DNA of 64,000 bases from Saccharomycopsis fibuligera x Saccharomycopsis cf. fibuligera. Lineage: Eukaryota > Ascomycota > Saccharomycetes > Ascoideales > Saccharomycopsidaceae. The stretch covers positions 992,001 through 1,056,000 of the forward strand of contig CP012821.1 in NCBI GenBank assembly GCA_001936135.1, in the 5' to 3' direction. Shown here piece after piece: positions 21,401 to 31,849 of this stretch. The notes below the pieces were generated by a model. That model was not told where the DNA came from. It did not search any database and worked only from the letters and a program-made list of their open reading frames with translations. The translations under genes and the position numbers were made by a program. How positions within the stretch are numbered: the stretch's first letter is position 1; every line of letters begins with the position of its first letter.

Positions 21401-21980
21401 GATGATTTCTTCTTTGAACAATCAACATTCTGATTAATTTTTCCAAACCATTGACAACAAAATAACCACCTAATTCATCAGATTCTTCTCTAGCCTTGAC
21501 CATTTCTTCGGGAGACAAGTTTTCAAGATGACATCTATTGGTCTTCAACATGATTGGAAGTTGACCAGCTTCACGTACTTCGGATACCTCAGGTCCATCG
21601 TTGACTGACCAGCAGACTTTCAACATTAATCTTCCCTTATAACTGCTCATTCTTTCTCTGCATTCGGCGGGATATGTCTTTCTGTCCAATGAGGTCTTGT
21701 CAAAACTGGGAACCGCAGGCTTCATCACTTGTACGGAATCTATCCATATCTTTAACTTGTTGGCAGAACGGTGATCATTGCTATCGTATGCGGTTTTCTT
21801 ACCAATATCTTTCACAGCCATGTTCAAAAGACCGCCATTAACACCCTCGGTTAAAGCATTAAACGAGTGGATGTGAGGATGAATGGCATCTTGCAAAAGT
21901 GGATAAGAAGATTCATCTTTTGGAGGATTCTGAAAACGCTTGGTGGTTTTCAAAGTATTGAATTTGATATCAGCTCCCAT
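18477..21980 (-). CDS. RPA135: RNA polymerase I second-largest subunit
   Basis: 1167 residues from the first ATG (MGADIKF); the upstream extension to 22055 starts only at a TTG. This is the Pol I beta-like subunit that, with the largest subunit, forms the active site transcribing 35S rRNA in the nucleolus. Nearly every block matches yeast Rpa135: NPPKDESSYPLLQDAIHPHI at the N-terminus, QRRNHPMAI, VRPDQTSQTNVLHYL, WGFLCPVHTPDGSPCG, YTGYDMDDAMIINKSADERG, the ISSRHGQKG-like KYSSRHGQKGVCS, and a C-terminal zinc finger CRSCG...CRRC. Pol II RPB2 and Pol III RPC128 are excluded by these Pol I-specific strings. It is divergent from THG1, sharing a 391-base spacer. Confidence 0.97.
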   Translation of the reverse strand: MGADIKFNTLKTTKRFQNPPKDESSYPLLQDAIHPHIHSFNALTEGVNGGLLNMAVKDIGKKTAYDSNDHRSANKLKIWIDSVQVMKPAVPSFDKTSLDRKTYPAECRERMSSYKGRLMLKVCWSVNDGPEVSEVREAGQLPIMLKTNRCHLENLSPEEMVKAREESDELGGYFVVNGLEKLIRMLIVQRRNHPMAITRPSFENRGHAYTKYGIQIRSVRPDQTSQTNVLHYLKNGNLTFRFSWRKNEYLVPVMMILKALVETNDREIFDGIVGSDTSDSFLTDRLELLLRSYKSYGLHSQQETLAYLGDKFRVVFGLQDDYSDIEVGKEVLRKIVLVHLPKSEDKFRMLLFMIRKLYTLVGGNCCADNPDSSQHQEILLGGFLYGMILKEKMEEYLASIVQQISTDIDRGTAINFFDKKYMMRLFLKINENIGTKLQYFLSTGNLVSQSGLDLQQVSGYTVVADKINFYRFLSQFRMVHRGSFFAQLKTTTVRKLLPESWGFLCPVHTPDGSPCGLLNHLAHKCKVTTEDSDVSKVPEALSLLGITPKYGFAAGPGVCCVQLDGKIVGWCTHKQAKIVADTLRYWKVEGTHGLPLDLEIGYVPPSTKGQYPGLFLFGGRARMTRPVKYLPLAKEDIVGPFEQVYMNVAVRPSEIESNIHTHVEFSPTNILSVLANLTPFSDFNQSPRNMYQCQMGKQTMGTPGVALTHRSDNKLYKLQTGQTPIVKAKLYDEYGMDNFPNGTNAVVAVISYTGYDMDDAMIINKSADERGFGYGVVYKVEKVDLAMNRRRGDPITQHFGFGEDEWPETWKEKLDADGLPLIGTMVEEGDPIAAFYDDTIGKTKVKTYHSSEPAYIEEVKLLGDDKGTEELQMITIKYRIDRHTQIGDKYSSRHGQKGVCSRKWPTVDMPFSETGIQPDVIINPHAFPSRMTIGMFVESLAGKAGALHGIAQDSTPWQFSEDDTPADYFGEQLLKSGYNYHGNEPMYSGATGEELRADIYIGVVYYQRLRHMVNDKFQVRSTGPVNSLTMQPVKGRKRSGGIRVGEMERDALIGHGTAFLLQDRLLNCSDYTQTPICRSCGSLLNTQASVPRIGQKSSIRCRRCATKVDVDTSLKNIDESEIWEDGQSNKFIGGSDTTTIGIPFVLKYLDSELAAMGIRMRYNITPR

Positions 21981-22184
21981 GATGATAGCTATATCTCTTG
22001 ATTTACCTTTGCTGATATGTGTGATTATAGGGAAAGGATCTCGAGATAATGACAATCAGAGATTGGTCTGTCTGCTGCTGTATTCTGAATATCAGCGAAG
22101 ACGGTTTGAAATTTTTTTTATTTTACTTTTCTTTTTTTTGATATTTCCATAGTGCAAAGCTAAAAAAAATAAAAATAAAAAAAT

Positions 22185-22209
22185 AAAAAATTTTTTTTTC
22201 TGCGATGCG
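22185..22209. promoter_or_regulatory. RRPE/PAC-like elements upstream of RPA135
   Basis: An AAAAAATTTTTTTTT block resembling RRPE is followed at 22202 by GCGATGCG, one or two bases off the PAC consensus GCGATGAG. Paired PAC and RRPE sites mark ribosome-biogenesis and Pol I subunit genes in yeasts. The match is partial, and the site lies about 210 bases from the RPA135 start, within the divergent promoter shared with THG1. Confidence 0.35.
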
Positions 22210-22371
22210 CTGCATAAACATGTATGCGGGTAACATATTTACATGAAAATAAATGTAGGCGGGAAGTACGAAGACAATCAAGTGGATATCAACTATATGG
22301 ATGATAATACTAATGGTGATAAACTGATTGATAATAACTAGATCATTGAGTTACTGAGGTGTGTATTCAAA

Positions 22372-23308
22372 ATGGCCAACTCAGCGTATGTTCTTTGTTA
22401 ATTTATACTTTTGCTGTTATCTCAGTACTATAGAACAATCAACTAACCGCAGTCGTAGATTCGAAGTGGTAAAACAGTTTGAAAGAGAAAATTACCTATT
22501 GCAAGACACTTACATAATAATCAGAATTGATGGAAGAGGATTTCACAGATTTAGCAAAAATTACAATTTTTGCAAACCAAATGACGAAAGAGCATTACAG
22601 TTAATGAACAAAGCTGCCAAGTCCGTAATGGAGATTTTGCCAGATACCGTGCTAGCTTATGGAGATTCTGACGAGTACTCATTTTTATTAAGAAAAGAAT
22701 GTGAACTTTTTGAGCGAAGAGAGTCAAAATTAGTATCTACCTTTGTTAGCTCATTTACCAGTTTTTATACTTTCTTTTGGGATGAATATTTCCCTGACCA
22801 AAAACTAAACATAACTGATGGCTTACCCACATTCGATGGCAGAGCAGTGCTATATCCAAATATCAAACGTATCAGACAATACTTCAGTTGGAGACAAGTG
22901 GACTGCCATATAAATAATTTGTACAATACAACGTTTTGGACATTGGTGCTAAGAGGAAACCTTACCCCTCAAGAAGCTGAAAACAGGTTACTTGGCACAC
23001 TAGCTAAGGACAAGAACGAGATTTTGTTTTCCGAATTCGGCATTAACTACAATAATGAGCCGGAAATATATAAGAAAGGATCTGTGATAGTGAGGGAAGG
23101 AGATCAAGAAGCTATCAGTGGCATGAATGCATTGAATTTGCAAGAACAAAAAGAATCAGCTAATACAAATACTGTCTATGAGCCGTTGTCAGATAGACAA
23201 AAGCAGCGACGTGATAAAAAGAGAAGAAAAATGAAGATCGAAGTTCATCATGTTGACATTATCAAGGATGATTTTTGGCAGAAAAGACCGTGGATATTTC
23301 AGGAATAG
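22372..23308 (+). CDS. THG1: tRNA-His guanylyltransferase, one intron
   Basis: Adds the essential G-1 residue to the 5' end of tRNA-His by 3'-to-5' nucleotide addition. I read it as two exons, 22372-22385 and 22459-23308, giving 287 residues beginning MANSAFEVVKQFE, which aligns without gaps to yeast MANSKFGYVRQFE. The unspliced frame from 22361 would give an unrelated N-terminus. Family motifs are present: RIDGRGFHRFSK with metal-binding Asp29, AYGDSDEYSF, the HINNLYNTTFW signature and LFSEFGINYNNEPE. The C-terminus has a basic extension (RQKQRRDKKRRKMK) beyond the core. It is divergent from RPA135. Confidence 0.95.
22386..22458 (+). other. Spliceosomal intron of THG1
   Basis: 73 nt, with 5' site GTATGT, branch sequence AACTAAC at 22441-22447 and 3' site TCGTAG. 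A nearer CAG at 22452 would also keep the frame but is only about five bases past the branch A, too close for normal splicing. Use of the TAG gives the N-terminus that best matches the yeast protein. Confidence 0.85.
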
Positions 23309-23949
23309 TCTTTGATGTTAAGTTAGATAGAGAAGTTTATTAAAGTTTTTTCCTTTTTTTTTTTTTTTTTTTATTTGGAAAAAAGTTGCGTTTATACAGC
23401 ACTTTTGTAGCCTTTGTCCCTTAAGATTGCTTCAGTATGAAACAAACCACTTTAAAACTAGTTCAATTCAGAAATTAATCGAGCTGACTAGCTAATACTC
23501 GAAAAATATTTGATATTTAGTACTATATGGTGTGTCACAATTCACGTTCTAATACTTCCGGACACCTCGCTACTAGTACTGCATACTGTCAAACCAATAC
23601 TCCTATGTAACTACAAGAGCTTTTATCCTTTTTAATTCAACTAATAACCATTCTATATCAAATAACAGTGCTTTCAACTGGTATGGTGACATGAAGCATA
23701 GCATACGCTTCATGTCACCATGCTGCTGGGGTTGTTGGCCGCTTCTAGGTTAGCAGCCCCGGCACACAAGCAGCCCCAGCCAACCAGATTTAGTTGATTT
23801 GAAAAACAGAACTCACAAAATAACAAAATAATATAAAAAATACCATCGATATATACATAGACAGACGCCAATACAGCCACAAGGAGCAGCATAACTAACT
23901 CAAAAAGCTCACACATCCACTTCATATCTTCTCACAATCATAACATACT
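23309..23949. other. Intergenic region with a hairpin, upstream of the complex I subunit gene
   Basis: A T run at about 23350-23371 follows THG1. A 15-bp perfect inverted repeat lies at 23683-23721 and is followed by a GC-rich patch (23720-23790) that stands out in this AT-rich area, with repeated GCAGCCCC and AACC/GGTT strings. The rest is the promoter of the next gene. Confidence 0.6.
23683..23721. repeat. Perfect 15-bp hairpin
   Basis: The arms ATGGTGACATGAAGC and GCTTCATGTCACCAT are exact reverse complements separated by nine bases (ATAGCATAC). The centre lies about 250 bases upstream of the NDUFA6-type gene. Role unknown. Confidence 0.9.
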
Positions 23950-24318
23950 ATGACTCTCGCTACTGCATTTGCTGAAACCACGAAGCGCTCTGCTTCCAAC
24001 ACCGAAATGAGACACCGTGTGCTCACTTTGTATCGTAAATTTATTAGAGATGCACCAACTTTTGTGGAACTTTATGAATTGGATATGCCAACTTCAGCTG
24101 TTAGAACTAAAATCAGACAAGAATTTGAAAGACACCGTTTTGTCAATCAGTTGCCAGTACAAAACATTTTGTACATGAAGGCTCAAATGGAGTATCAAGA
24201 AACTGTGAATTTTTGGAAACAACAGAGTCATGTCATGAAGTATTTTGAAGAAGAACAGAGTTATAATTCTGCTAAAGACAATGGATTTGTTCAAAACTTC
24301 CTTAGAGGCACTGCTTAA
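23950..24318 (+). CDS. NADH dehydrogenase (complex I) LYR subunit, NDUFA6/B14 type
   Basis: 122 residues. Accessory subunit of mitochondrial complex I at the matrix arm, where the LYR fold binds the acyl carrier protein. The sequence shows LTLYRKFIRDAPTFVELYEL with the Leu-Tyr-Arg triad at 27-29, a conserved Phe in the second helix (KIRQEFERHRFV) and the family ending TVNFWKQQSHVMKYFE, closely parallel to mammalian NDUFA6 (TIKVWKQRTHVMRFF). Its presence shows the yeast has a rotenone-type complex I. Length is normal for the family and no intron is needed. Confidence 0.93.
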   Translation: MTLATAFAETTKRSASNTEMRHRVLTLYRKFIRDAPTFVELYELDMPTSAVRTKIRQEFERHRFVNQLPVQNILYMKAQMEYQETVNFWKQQSHVMKYFEEEQSYNSAKDNGFVQNFLRGTA

Positions 24319-25375
24319 TCTTGCTAGATGGCTTGTTTTTACTTACTTTTTAGTCAGCTTCATCTCACTGTCGTACCTTATTTCCTTGGTGCAGTTTGTC
24401 TTTAGATACTGCGTACATGTGGAGGCTTGTATGACTTTGCCTTACTTAAACAACCAAATGATATAAAAACTTTATTACTGGGCCTGCTTATTACTTTAAC
24501 CAGGATTCATGGTTTCAGCTTTTATCTCAATATTTATATCCCCACAAACTCCTCACCATCCGCTTGTCTCATTTTCTAACCTCCTCCCATTCTTTCCTAA
24601 TTACTAGTACTTAGCTAGTTTAACGCATCCAATGTTTTTTATTTTTACTTTTATTTACTCTGTTTTTACTTCAAAATTTCTATTTTTAACCTTCGTTTGT
24701 ACTTTATTATTATAGTACTTAGTCTTTGAAAGATGCCCCGCAATAATAATAAAGCATAAAACAGCACAATCAAACGCAATTTTTAACTATGTACTTTGAA
24801 TCTCATTCTCAAGCGTAGAAGTAATTCCGCAGGTTACTTAGGTTTATCGTCTCCCACTTTCAGCCCTCTCATACTATTATTTTCTATAGCTTATGGTTGC
24901 TCAAATCTTAGTACTATCTAGTGCAGCCTTGCGCTACCTTGATACTTGGACGCAAAGCAAATATAATTAGTACAGTATGTAGACACCCATGAGAATCATG
25001 GCAAGTATGGCCACATGGTATGATTTTGAGAAATTGTAAGTAGGGGTATAAATAAAGCATAGGATATAAGAATCGAGAATTGAAGCTATAGAATATAAAT
25101 CAAAATAGCGCACTGGTAAAAGAGAACACAAAGAAAAAATAAACAAATTATTAAATCAGACCAACATAACAACAAAAATAGAAACAAAAACAAACAGCAT
25201 AAATGAAAAGCCAACCTATTGGATAAAGTTTAGTAAAAAAAAAAAAAAAAAAAAAAAATTAAAAATAAAAAAGCAAGAAAAACAACAACTATAAGCCAAG
25301 CCATATGAATAAACAGAAAAAATAAAATCAAGCTAGAAAATATAACGAGATAAAATCCGATCCTTAGACAACCAG
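24319..25375. other. Non-coding gap between convergent genes
   Basis: 3' flanks of the complex I subunit and the TMEM184 gene. It contains an A run near 25233-25258 and otherwise unremarkable AT-rich DNA. No gene is seen. Confidence 0.6.
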
Positions 25376-27160
25376 TTAGACCCTGTACAATCCATTTACA
25401 TTCTGGTTATCACTATTATTACCATTCCCATTATCAGGTCTCAGCGCAGCACTTGTGCTCAAACTTCCATAGCCTCCGGCATATCCAGAAATATCACCAT
25501 TTGCTTGCTCATTTATCGATGATAACAACTTTCTACGTTCTTTATCTCCATTATTGCCACTAAGAATATTGCTTTGCCTCTGGTATGCTTCAAGTCTTCT
25601 TTTTCGCATATCATTAGAGTAAATATACCCAATTTCGTCATAAATTACTGGGTAATTGTCGTCACCAAAAGGTTTTTTTCTAATAGCTCGAATGTAAAAT
25701 TTGTTATCTTGAATAAATTCATCTCTAGTAATTTCAATATCCGCTAAAAGCTCTTTAGTAGATTTATTATCCAACTGGTAAAGTTCTCTGGTATTTTTTT
25801 TGATGGCACTAACTTTCCTTTCTGGAGCTAACTGAGATTTAAGCTTTTTGTTAACAAGCGCAACATTCTGCTTTTTTATTGCTGCTGCTTTAGATGGTGT
25901 TTGCTTGCCGAGATGTTGCGGCTGTTTTGCTTTATTTTTGACCAGTCTTGGCGGTGCTATGGATTTACCGGTCAGACTGGTAATACTATGAGAATCAGCA
26001 AACAAAGTTCTAGCATCATCTGAACTATATAAACTGCCATAATCATCATCATATTCGTCATCACTGCTGTTGGTCAGAAGTCTACCAGAAGGACCCTTAT
26101 TAAGCCAATAAGTGCCTTTTTTCCCGTCTTCCAAATTATAATACCTAAGCCCCTGATTCAATTTTTTGAGTCTAGTTTCGCTATCGTAAATACTGACGCT
26201 TTGATTATTATCTACACTTTCAAACTTTTTGAAGTTATAGAGCTTGCCACCAATTTGAAAAGTGATCTTGAAATCATAGATTAAATCAGCGTATCCAAAT
26301 ACATCGATAATTGCGTGTTTTAAAGAAAGTCTAGCAGAGTTGCCCAAGTACCGCACAGTATATTCTTTGAAATTGAAAGAGTACCAATGGCCTATTGAAA
26401 AGCCTACTAACTCAAAGCAAAGCAAAGCGTTTTGAATTTGAAAAGATGATTCATTCAAGTAATTGAAATAGTTCAAAATAGCCAAAATGATCCCTTGCCA
26501 ATAACTAGCAAAAATAATCAACTTGACACATAAAAACTTACCCCACGGATTGAATTTATGTAAATCACCATATAAGCATTTCCAAAAAAGGGCCAAGTTG
26601 TAAAGTGACATACTAACACTAATGTTGTAAATCAAATTAATCCAAAACCCAAAAGACAACAAGAAATTCTTGCTCTCATTTTCTTCAGTTGTTCCTTCAA
26701 TAATATCATTAACGGCAAATAAGAGACATAAAAGAGGTTTGAGCCAAACATACTGCAAGATGGATCTTTTAATCAGCAAAAAGCTTTCTGGATCACTAAT
26801 GTCTATTCTTTTGCCTAAAATATTCATAGGAAATGGTTGCACCACCGGAGCTCTTCCACTCGCCATAACAATAATATTTCTTTCTCCACCAAGTAAGTCA
26901 GTCAAGAGACAGTAAAACATGTATAGCACAAAAGCCTCATAGATTTCTTTTATAGGTTCCACTAAACCTGAGACAAGTCTTGAGCATACAAGGTTCATGT
27001 AACATATTGTGGAATAGATGGGGATTATTAGTAAGATGCGCACCACGAGTCGTTGCTGGAGTGGTTTTCTGTAATTTAGAAGATGGAGAAAAATACACAG
27101 CACAGATATAGATATTGATATGAGAGTGGTAAGAAAGCAAAGCTTGAGTAGTATTGACAT
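25376..27160 (-). CDS. TMEM184/DUF300 family multi-pass membrane protein
   Basis: 594 residues. The first half carries about seven hydrophobic segments in the Solute_trans_a (organic solute transporter alpha-like) arrangement, with the family strings RILLIIPIYSTICYMNL, IREIYEAFVLYMF-like KEIYEAFVLYMFYCLL, GGERNI, and LKPLLCLLFAV. A yeast relative is YKR051W, of unknown function. Residues from about 350 onward are soluble, with Lys-rich and acidic patches (SSDDEYDDDYGSLYSSDDA) and an Asn/Gly-rich end, so the tail is probably cytosolic. Transport activity is inferred only from distant animal relatives. The gene is convergent with the complex I subunit gene. Confidence 0.88.
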   Translation of the reverse strand: MSILLKLCFLTTLISISISVLCIFLHLLNYRKPLQQRLVVRILLIIPIYSTICYMNLVCSRLVSGLVEPIKEIYEAFVLYMFYCLLTDLLGGERNIIVMASGRAPVVQPFPMNILGKRIDISDPESFLLIKRSILQYVWLKPLLCLLFAVNDIIEGTTEENESKNFLLSFGFWINLIYNISVSMSLYNLALFWKCLYGDLHKFNPWGKFLCVKLIIFASYWQGIILAILNYFNYLNESSFQIQNALLCFELVGFSIGHWYSFNFKEYTVRYLGNSARLSLKHAIIDVFGYADLIYDFKITFQIGGKLYNFKKFESVDNNQSVSIYDSETRLKKLNQGLRYYNLEDGKKGTYWLNKGPSGRLLTNSSDDEYDDDYGSLYSSDDARTLFADSHSITSLTGKSIAPPRLVKNKAKQPQHLGKQTPSKAAAIKKQNVALVNKKLKSQLAPERKVSAIKKNTRELYQLDNKSTKELLADIEITRDEFIQDNKFYIRAIRKKPFGDDNYPVIYDEIGYIYSNDMRKRRLEAYQRQSNILSGNNGDKERRKLLSSINEQANGDISGYAGGYGSLSTSAALRPDNGNGNNSDNQNVNGLYRV

Positions 27161-29200
27161 TATGAATATTTTTTGGCTTGGCTGAGTGTGAGATTGAATG
27201 TGACTATCGCGAATTATTGCTGGGGCTCCTTTGAATAAAGGTATCGGTGGTATCTAAACTTTTTTAGTCAATTGGTTTCTGAAGCACTTGAAAATTGGGC
27301 TTACAATAAAACAACCAATGATGCTTCGATATTTGGGCGTACTGGTCACCAGTTAATGACCAACTCTCTAATAGGAGATAGGATGCCCTTGCTAGTCCTT
27401 CCTATTTAGTTATCAAGAACAATGATGCAATGAGGTGAAAAAAGAAAATTCACCGTTTCAAAAACTCATTAGAGATATTTTTATGCTGAATATACGCAGT
27501 GAGCGGTTATATGTGTGGGTTTCCTGGATAGCGCTACTTTGTTGCTCTATATTCATGGATGCGATGGCCCAACCATATGGCATTTTTGTTAATTTTGTTT
27601 TATTCTCTGTTTACACAAATATTTTTGTTTTTTCTTTTGAAATCATCGCAGCCGCATGTGATCAGCGCAGTAGCTAACTATGGACTCACTGTTATGGACA
27701 CCAGTCCCACTATGGGCTACCAAAATACACAACAGGTTACCTGAAGTATCACCGTCTCACAAGATTTGCAATATATTTATCTAGAGTGTTTATCACTGAT
27801 ATCATACTTATTTAACCTTGGTTTCCCACGCGGTAAATGAGGCTTACTCAACACGAAGTATATATTTGTGTCTTCAAAAGGAAACATATATTATCAAGCA
27901 AGGGCATAAACCCGTTGCAAAAAGAGTTTTTCAAAGCCGGGCAGTTGGTTTGTCGTCAGTGATAATAATTAAAGCTCTTCAGAATTAACGATCACCAAGG
28001 GTAAAAGGACTTTCAACTAAAAAAGCCTCTCAATATTAATACTTGAAAAATTACCTAATAGTAAGAAGCAAAGAAATGATAGACGCTTTTTTTTTTTTTG
28101 AATCTTTAAAAAATGAACCCACTTATAGCTGTTAGTAATCACAGTATCTGTTTGATAATATAGCCATATCATTACTGAGATACCATGGCTACAACTTTTT
28201 ACAAGCTCTTCCTAATGGTAAATCCTGTCATGTGAATTACCTTCAAATATAATATTTGCATATGCATGTTACATGACCATATAGTACTAAAAAGTTTATA
28301 CTTGAATACCTTTACACCTGTAAAATTGCAATACCTTAAATACTGCAGCAAGATCCGTCGTCTAGTGCGCGGCATGCAGCATTGCCCAACATCAGAAACA
28401 AATTTAAAACACCCTTCAACTCAGATCCATACAATACTTCCCAAATAACCTCTCAAGTGTACCCATGGTTCCAAGAACACCCTCAAATCCTATTTCAGGC
28501 AATTTTAAGGAAATCTTTCTAGTTAATAGACAAAGAAACAGCCTTACTATGCATTGTACCCATCGTACTTTCACTTGACAGGTCACTTTTAATCCCTTTC
28601 TTTTTCCTATAACTCGCACATTCGCCTTATTGGCGGTTCCTATTGTTATTCCCATTGTCGTTATTGTCATACTTGAAAAAACCTAATGCCAAATTACCAA
28701 AGGTGATAAGTATTACTGGTCTAGACATCAATAAGCACCGTAAACAATAAACCCCCGTGACGAGGTAAAGCATATTTATGAAGCTACTCGGAGGAATTAT
28801 GTAATTAGGGCATTTGGTTTCGGTATTCAGGGCTTTCATGCTTTTTTATGTAGAAGATTATTCTGTTTATATATTGGACATGTAAGCCGCGTCAAGATTA
28901 GCTGTGGTCCATTTTTAAGTGTTGGTGTTTTGTCTTATTTAGTATTGAACTCCACTCTTCACAGTCACTCGTTTGCTTTAAGCTCCCTCAACTCACTTAC
29001 CTAGTCACTCCTTTGAAAACAAAACACCAAAAATTTGACAGATTATTGAAATATAGTAAACTTAGGCCCTTTGGATAGTATCCAAAGCATCCAATAATCA
29101 ACACTACCAATTATTTTATACCTTTTTAAGACTCATAAAAGTTCCACTTTTTTTAGAAAAAAAAATTAAAAACTGAAGAGAACATCAATATTATTTAAAA
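27161..29200. other. 2-kb intergenic region upstream of two divergent genes
   Basis: Promoter of the TMEM184-like gene on the left and of the SUN-family gene on the right. The short frame at 27435-27677 has a hydrophobic middle but no family resemblance or supporting context, so I do not call it. The remaining frames are shadows. Long promoters are common for yeast cell wall genes. No repeat or RNA gene is recognised. Confidence 0.5.
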
Positions 29201-30715
29201 ATGAAGCCCAGAACTCTATTGCAAATATTGCAAATTTTTGTTTTTTACAGCACTACTCTAGCTATTCCACTTGGCCCCCAACTTGTCAAAAGAAATGCCG
29301 CAGACTCAAACTTTGCTGTCGAGCAGGCTTTGGAAAAAAGAGGCAATGTCGTCACTGTAACAGCAACCATAAATGGTGTACAAGCCACTTGGTTGCAAAC
29401 TCTTCCGGGTACCAGTAATGGAGCAGCTACTACCAATGCAGCAGGAGGAAACGATGCTACTAGTACAAGAACTCATTACGTTACAAAGACTATCTCTAAT
29501 AAAAAAAACAAAAAATCTAAAAGAGATAGAGATGGTGATTATGAGCACCCAGAAGTTGAGGCATCTCTTGAAACTTTTGCTTTCTCAGTCAATAACGCTT
29601 TAAACGGTAAACATCACACACATTTAGACAAAAGAAATGTTGTGCCTGTCACTGCAACGTTAGATGGTAAAGCAGTAACATGGATGCAAACTGTGTCCGG
29701 TAGCGATGATTCTATTGCAACTGCAGCAAATACAGCAGTTGATACCACCCCTCAAACCTCTGTCAAAACTTCGGCTACAGCTGCTGTTTTTTCTTCTACT
29801 TCTGCCAAAAATTCTGCTACTGCTGTTGTTTCTGCTGCGGTAAAGAATGTCGACACAAGCAGTAGTTCCAGCAAAAGCTCTGGGAATGATATTTCTGGTG
29901 ATCTCAAAGCCTTCAGCAAACCAACTACCAAATTTAAAGATGGCACAATAAAGTGTTCCGATTTTCCCTCCGGACAGGGTGTTATTAAAGTACCCTGGGT
30001 AGGTCTTGACGGTTGGACTTCTATTCAAAAACCAAGTTTTGATGGTGCAACCGCCAAAAAATGTACTGATGGCTGGCTTTGCTCCTATGCGTGTCAAGCA
30101 GGAATGCTGAAGACTCAATGGCCATCCAGTCAACCGAGCGATGGGCAATCTCGTGGTGGATTACTTTGCAAAAATGGATACTTGTATCGTACCAATACCA
30201 AGCTGGACTATTTATGCGAATGGGGTCGTAAGAGCGCCTATGCGGTATCTAAGTTAAACAAAGTGCTATCATTATGTCGAACTGATTATCCAGGCTCAGA
30301 AAATATGAATGTTCCAACCCGAGTTGCTGCTAAACAAACTCAACCAATCTCTGTTGTTGATGGGTCAACATACTATCAATGGAAAGGAAAGACCACATCG
30401 GCGCAATATTACGTCAATGAGGCTGGTGTTGATGTTGAAAAAGGATGTGTTTGGGGAACTAGCAGTGGAACTGTTGGTAACTGGGCACCTGTGGTATTGG
30501 GAGCAGGTTACAGTAGCGGGCAAACTTGGTTGCTGTTGATACCTAATCCAAATAATAAAAAGAAGCCAAACTATAACATCAAGATCGAAGCAGCTTCTGG
30601 TGGGGAAATTAGTGGAAGTTGTTCATATGTTGATGGAAAGTATAGTGGTGGCTCTGGAAGCGATGGGTGTACTGTGGCTGTAACCAAAGGTGCTGCTAAT
30701 TTTGTCTTTTCCTGA
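29201..30715 (+). CDS. SUN-family cell wall glucan-modifying protein (SUN41/SIM1-like)
   Basis: 504 residues, secreted. SUN proteins (GH132) act on beta-1,3-glucan during cell separation and wall morphogenesis. A signal peptide covers about residues 1-21. Kex2-type Lys-Arg sites follow at LVKR (28-31), LEKR (44-47) and LDKR (about 145), then a Ser/Thr-rich linker. The C-terminal SUN domain (about 235-504) is complete, with [13 protein letters not shown], the cysteine pattern C-x5-C-x3-C in [48 protein letters not shown]-like EKGCVWG, and [10 protein letters not shown]. Two related segments ([18 protein letters not shown] and [18 protein letters not shown]) each follow a Lys-Arg site, indicating an internal duplication in the pro-region. 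A decayed relative lies at 51.7-52.1 kb. Confidence 0.95.
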   Translation: MKPRTLLQILQIFVFYSTTLAIPLGPQLVKRNAADSNFAVEQALEKRGNVVTVTATINGVQATWLQTLPGTSNGAATTNAAGGNDATSTRTHYVTKTISNKKNKKSKRDRDGDYEHPEVEASLETFAFSVNNALNGKHHTHLDKRNVVPVTATLDGKAVTWMQTVSGSDDSIATAANTAVDTTPQTSVKTSATAAVFSSTSAKNSATAVVSAAVKNVDTSSSSSKSSGNDISGDLKAFSKPTTKFKDGTIKCSDFPSGQGVIKVPWVGLDGWTSIQKPSFDGATAKKCTDGWLCSYACQAGMLKTQWPSSQPSDGQSRGGLLCKNGYLYRTNTKLDYLCEWGRKSAYAVSKLNKVLSLCRTDYPGSENMNVPTRVAAKQTQPISVVDGSTYYQWKGKTTSAQYYVNEAGVDVEKGCVWGTSSGTVGNWAPVVLGAGYSSGQTWLLLIPNPNNKKKPNYNIKIEAASGGEISGSCSYVDGKYSGGSGSDGCTVAVTKGAANFVFS

Positions 30716-31389
30716 GATTAATCTGTTAAGTACATGTTTGAAGTGTTGACTAACAGCAACCTCCCCTTTCGCAAAATTAGATGTTCCCTTTATTATGTTC
30801 AAAGAATTTTATTTCTGTTGATTTGTTTTAACATAAAGTTTTTTTTTATTACATTTTTGCTTTACTTAGTTCTCCAGTAACTATCTTTATAGACACATAG
30901 ACGAATATATAATTTTTTATTATACCACCATAAAAAATATTTTCAATAACATTTTGTGTATTATTAACCTACCAAAACTGCTTAATAGGTGGACTTCTGC
31001 TAAAAAAAAAACATAATGAAATTTTTCGAGAACTGTCAATAAATTTTTCCACAACACACCTAACAAACAGTGCAAAATTCCTTTGTTTACATTTTGAGTA
31101 TGATATAATAGAAGTAGCAAAAACCATTACAGAAATTAACTACTTTTTTTCAAGAAATAGATGCCAGTAGGTTAATTGGATTATTTAACCTTATACAGAT
31201 ATGCCCAGATATTATAACTTTGGGAAATTATTATTTAAACTGTTCATTTTATAAATATTGTAAAAAAAATTTAACCAAAACTGAGTTCTAGTTTTATGGA
31301 TTGATATTTAGACTCACGTTATTTTTCTGAAACTTTCTATCAGTTTCTGCTATGTTCCCATATACGAAAATAACCAAATTTATTATACC
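30716..31389. other. 3' flank of the SUN-family gene
   Basis: AT-rich. No gene or clear repeat is recognised. Confidence 0.5.
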
Positions 31390-31560
31390 TATTTCACATT
31401 AAAATGCATTCTACTACTATTAATAGCTCCACACTAATTTGTTCTATTCAGTCTCACTAATACTCATATACGGTTCAACCAGATAATGTTCTATGACTTA
31501 CTACTTGGTTATATTAGATTATAATGAATTAATCCATAATGATGGATTCTGTGAATTTGC
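31390..31560 (+). mobile_element. LTR fossil fragment, family A
   Basis: Shares the family A middle segment (CTACTATTAATAGCTC and ATACGGTTCAACC) with 960-1150 and 62590-62770. It is short, diverged and non-coding. Confidence 0.5.
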
Positions 31561-31849
31561 AAGAAAATTCAATAAGAATATAGTTACTATAGTATTGAGA
31601 ACATTAAAAAATTTCGTAGGTTAAATAGACCAAAGTGGATATATCCTGGGTCTAGAAACAGCTATATATTAGTACGTTCCCACCTTGCTTCTCGCCCCAT
31701 CTAACTAACTTAGTTTCAAAGCTTTCTTCCTCTTCTTTTTTAAATTAATATATATGACTGTTTATATGAAAGGCAACAATTTCACAGCCACAACAAGTTA
31801 CATTTTGGTGTTCTCATGGAAAAACTAAGCCAAAATTATACTTTTCCTA

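Noticed and set aside
18477-22055. RPB2 (Pol II) identity and the 1192-residue start
   Set aside because: The sequence matches Pol I Rpa135 at many subunit-specific strings. The longer start is a TTG; the first ATG is at 21980.
27435-27677. 80-codon frame with a hydrophobic middle
   Set aside because: No family resemblance, no promoter context and AT-rich chance hydrophobicity; not distinguishable from noise.
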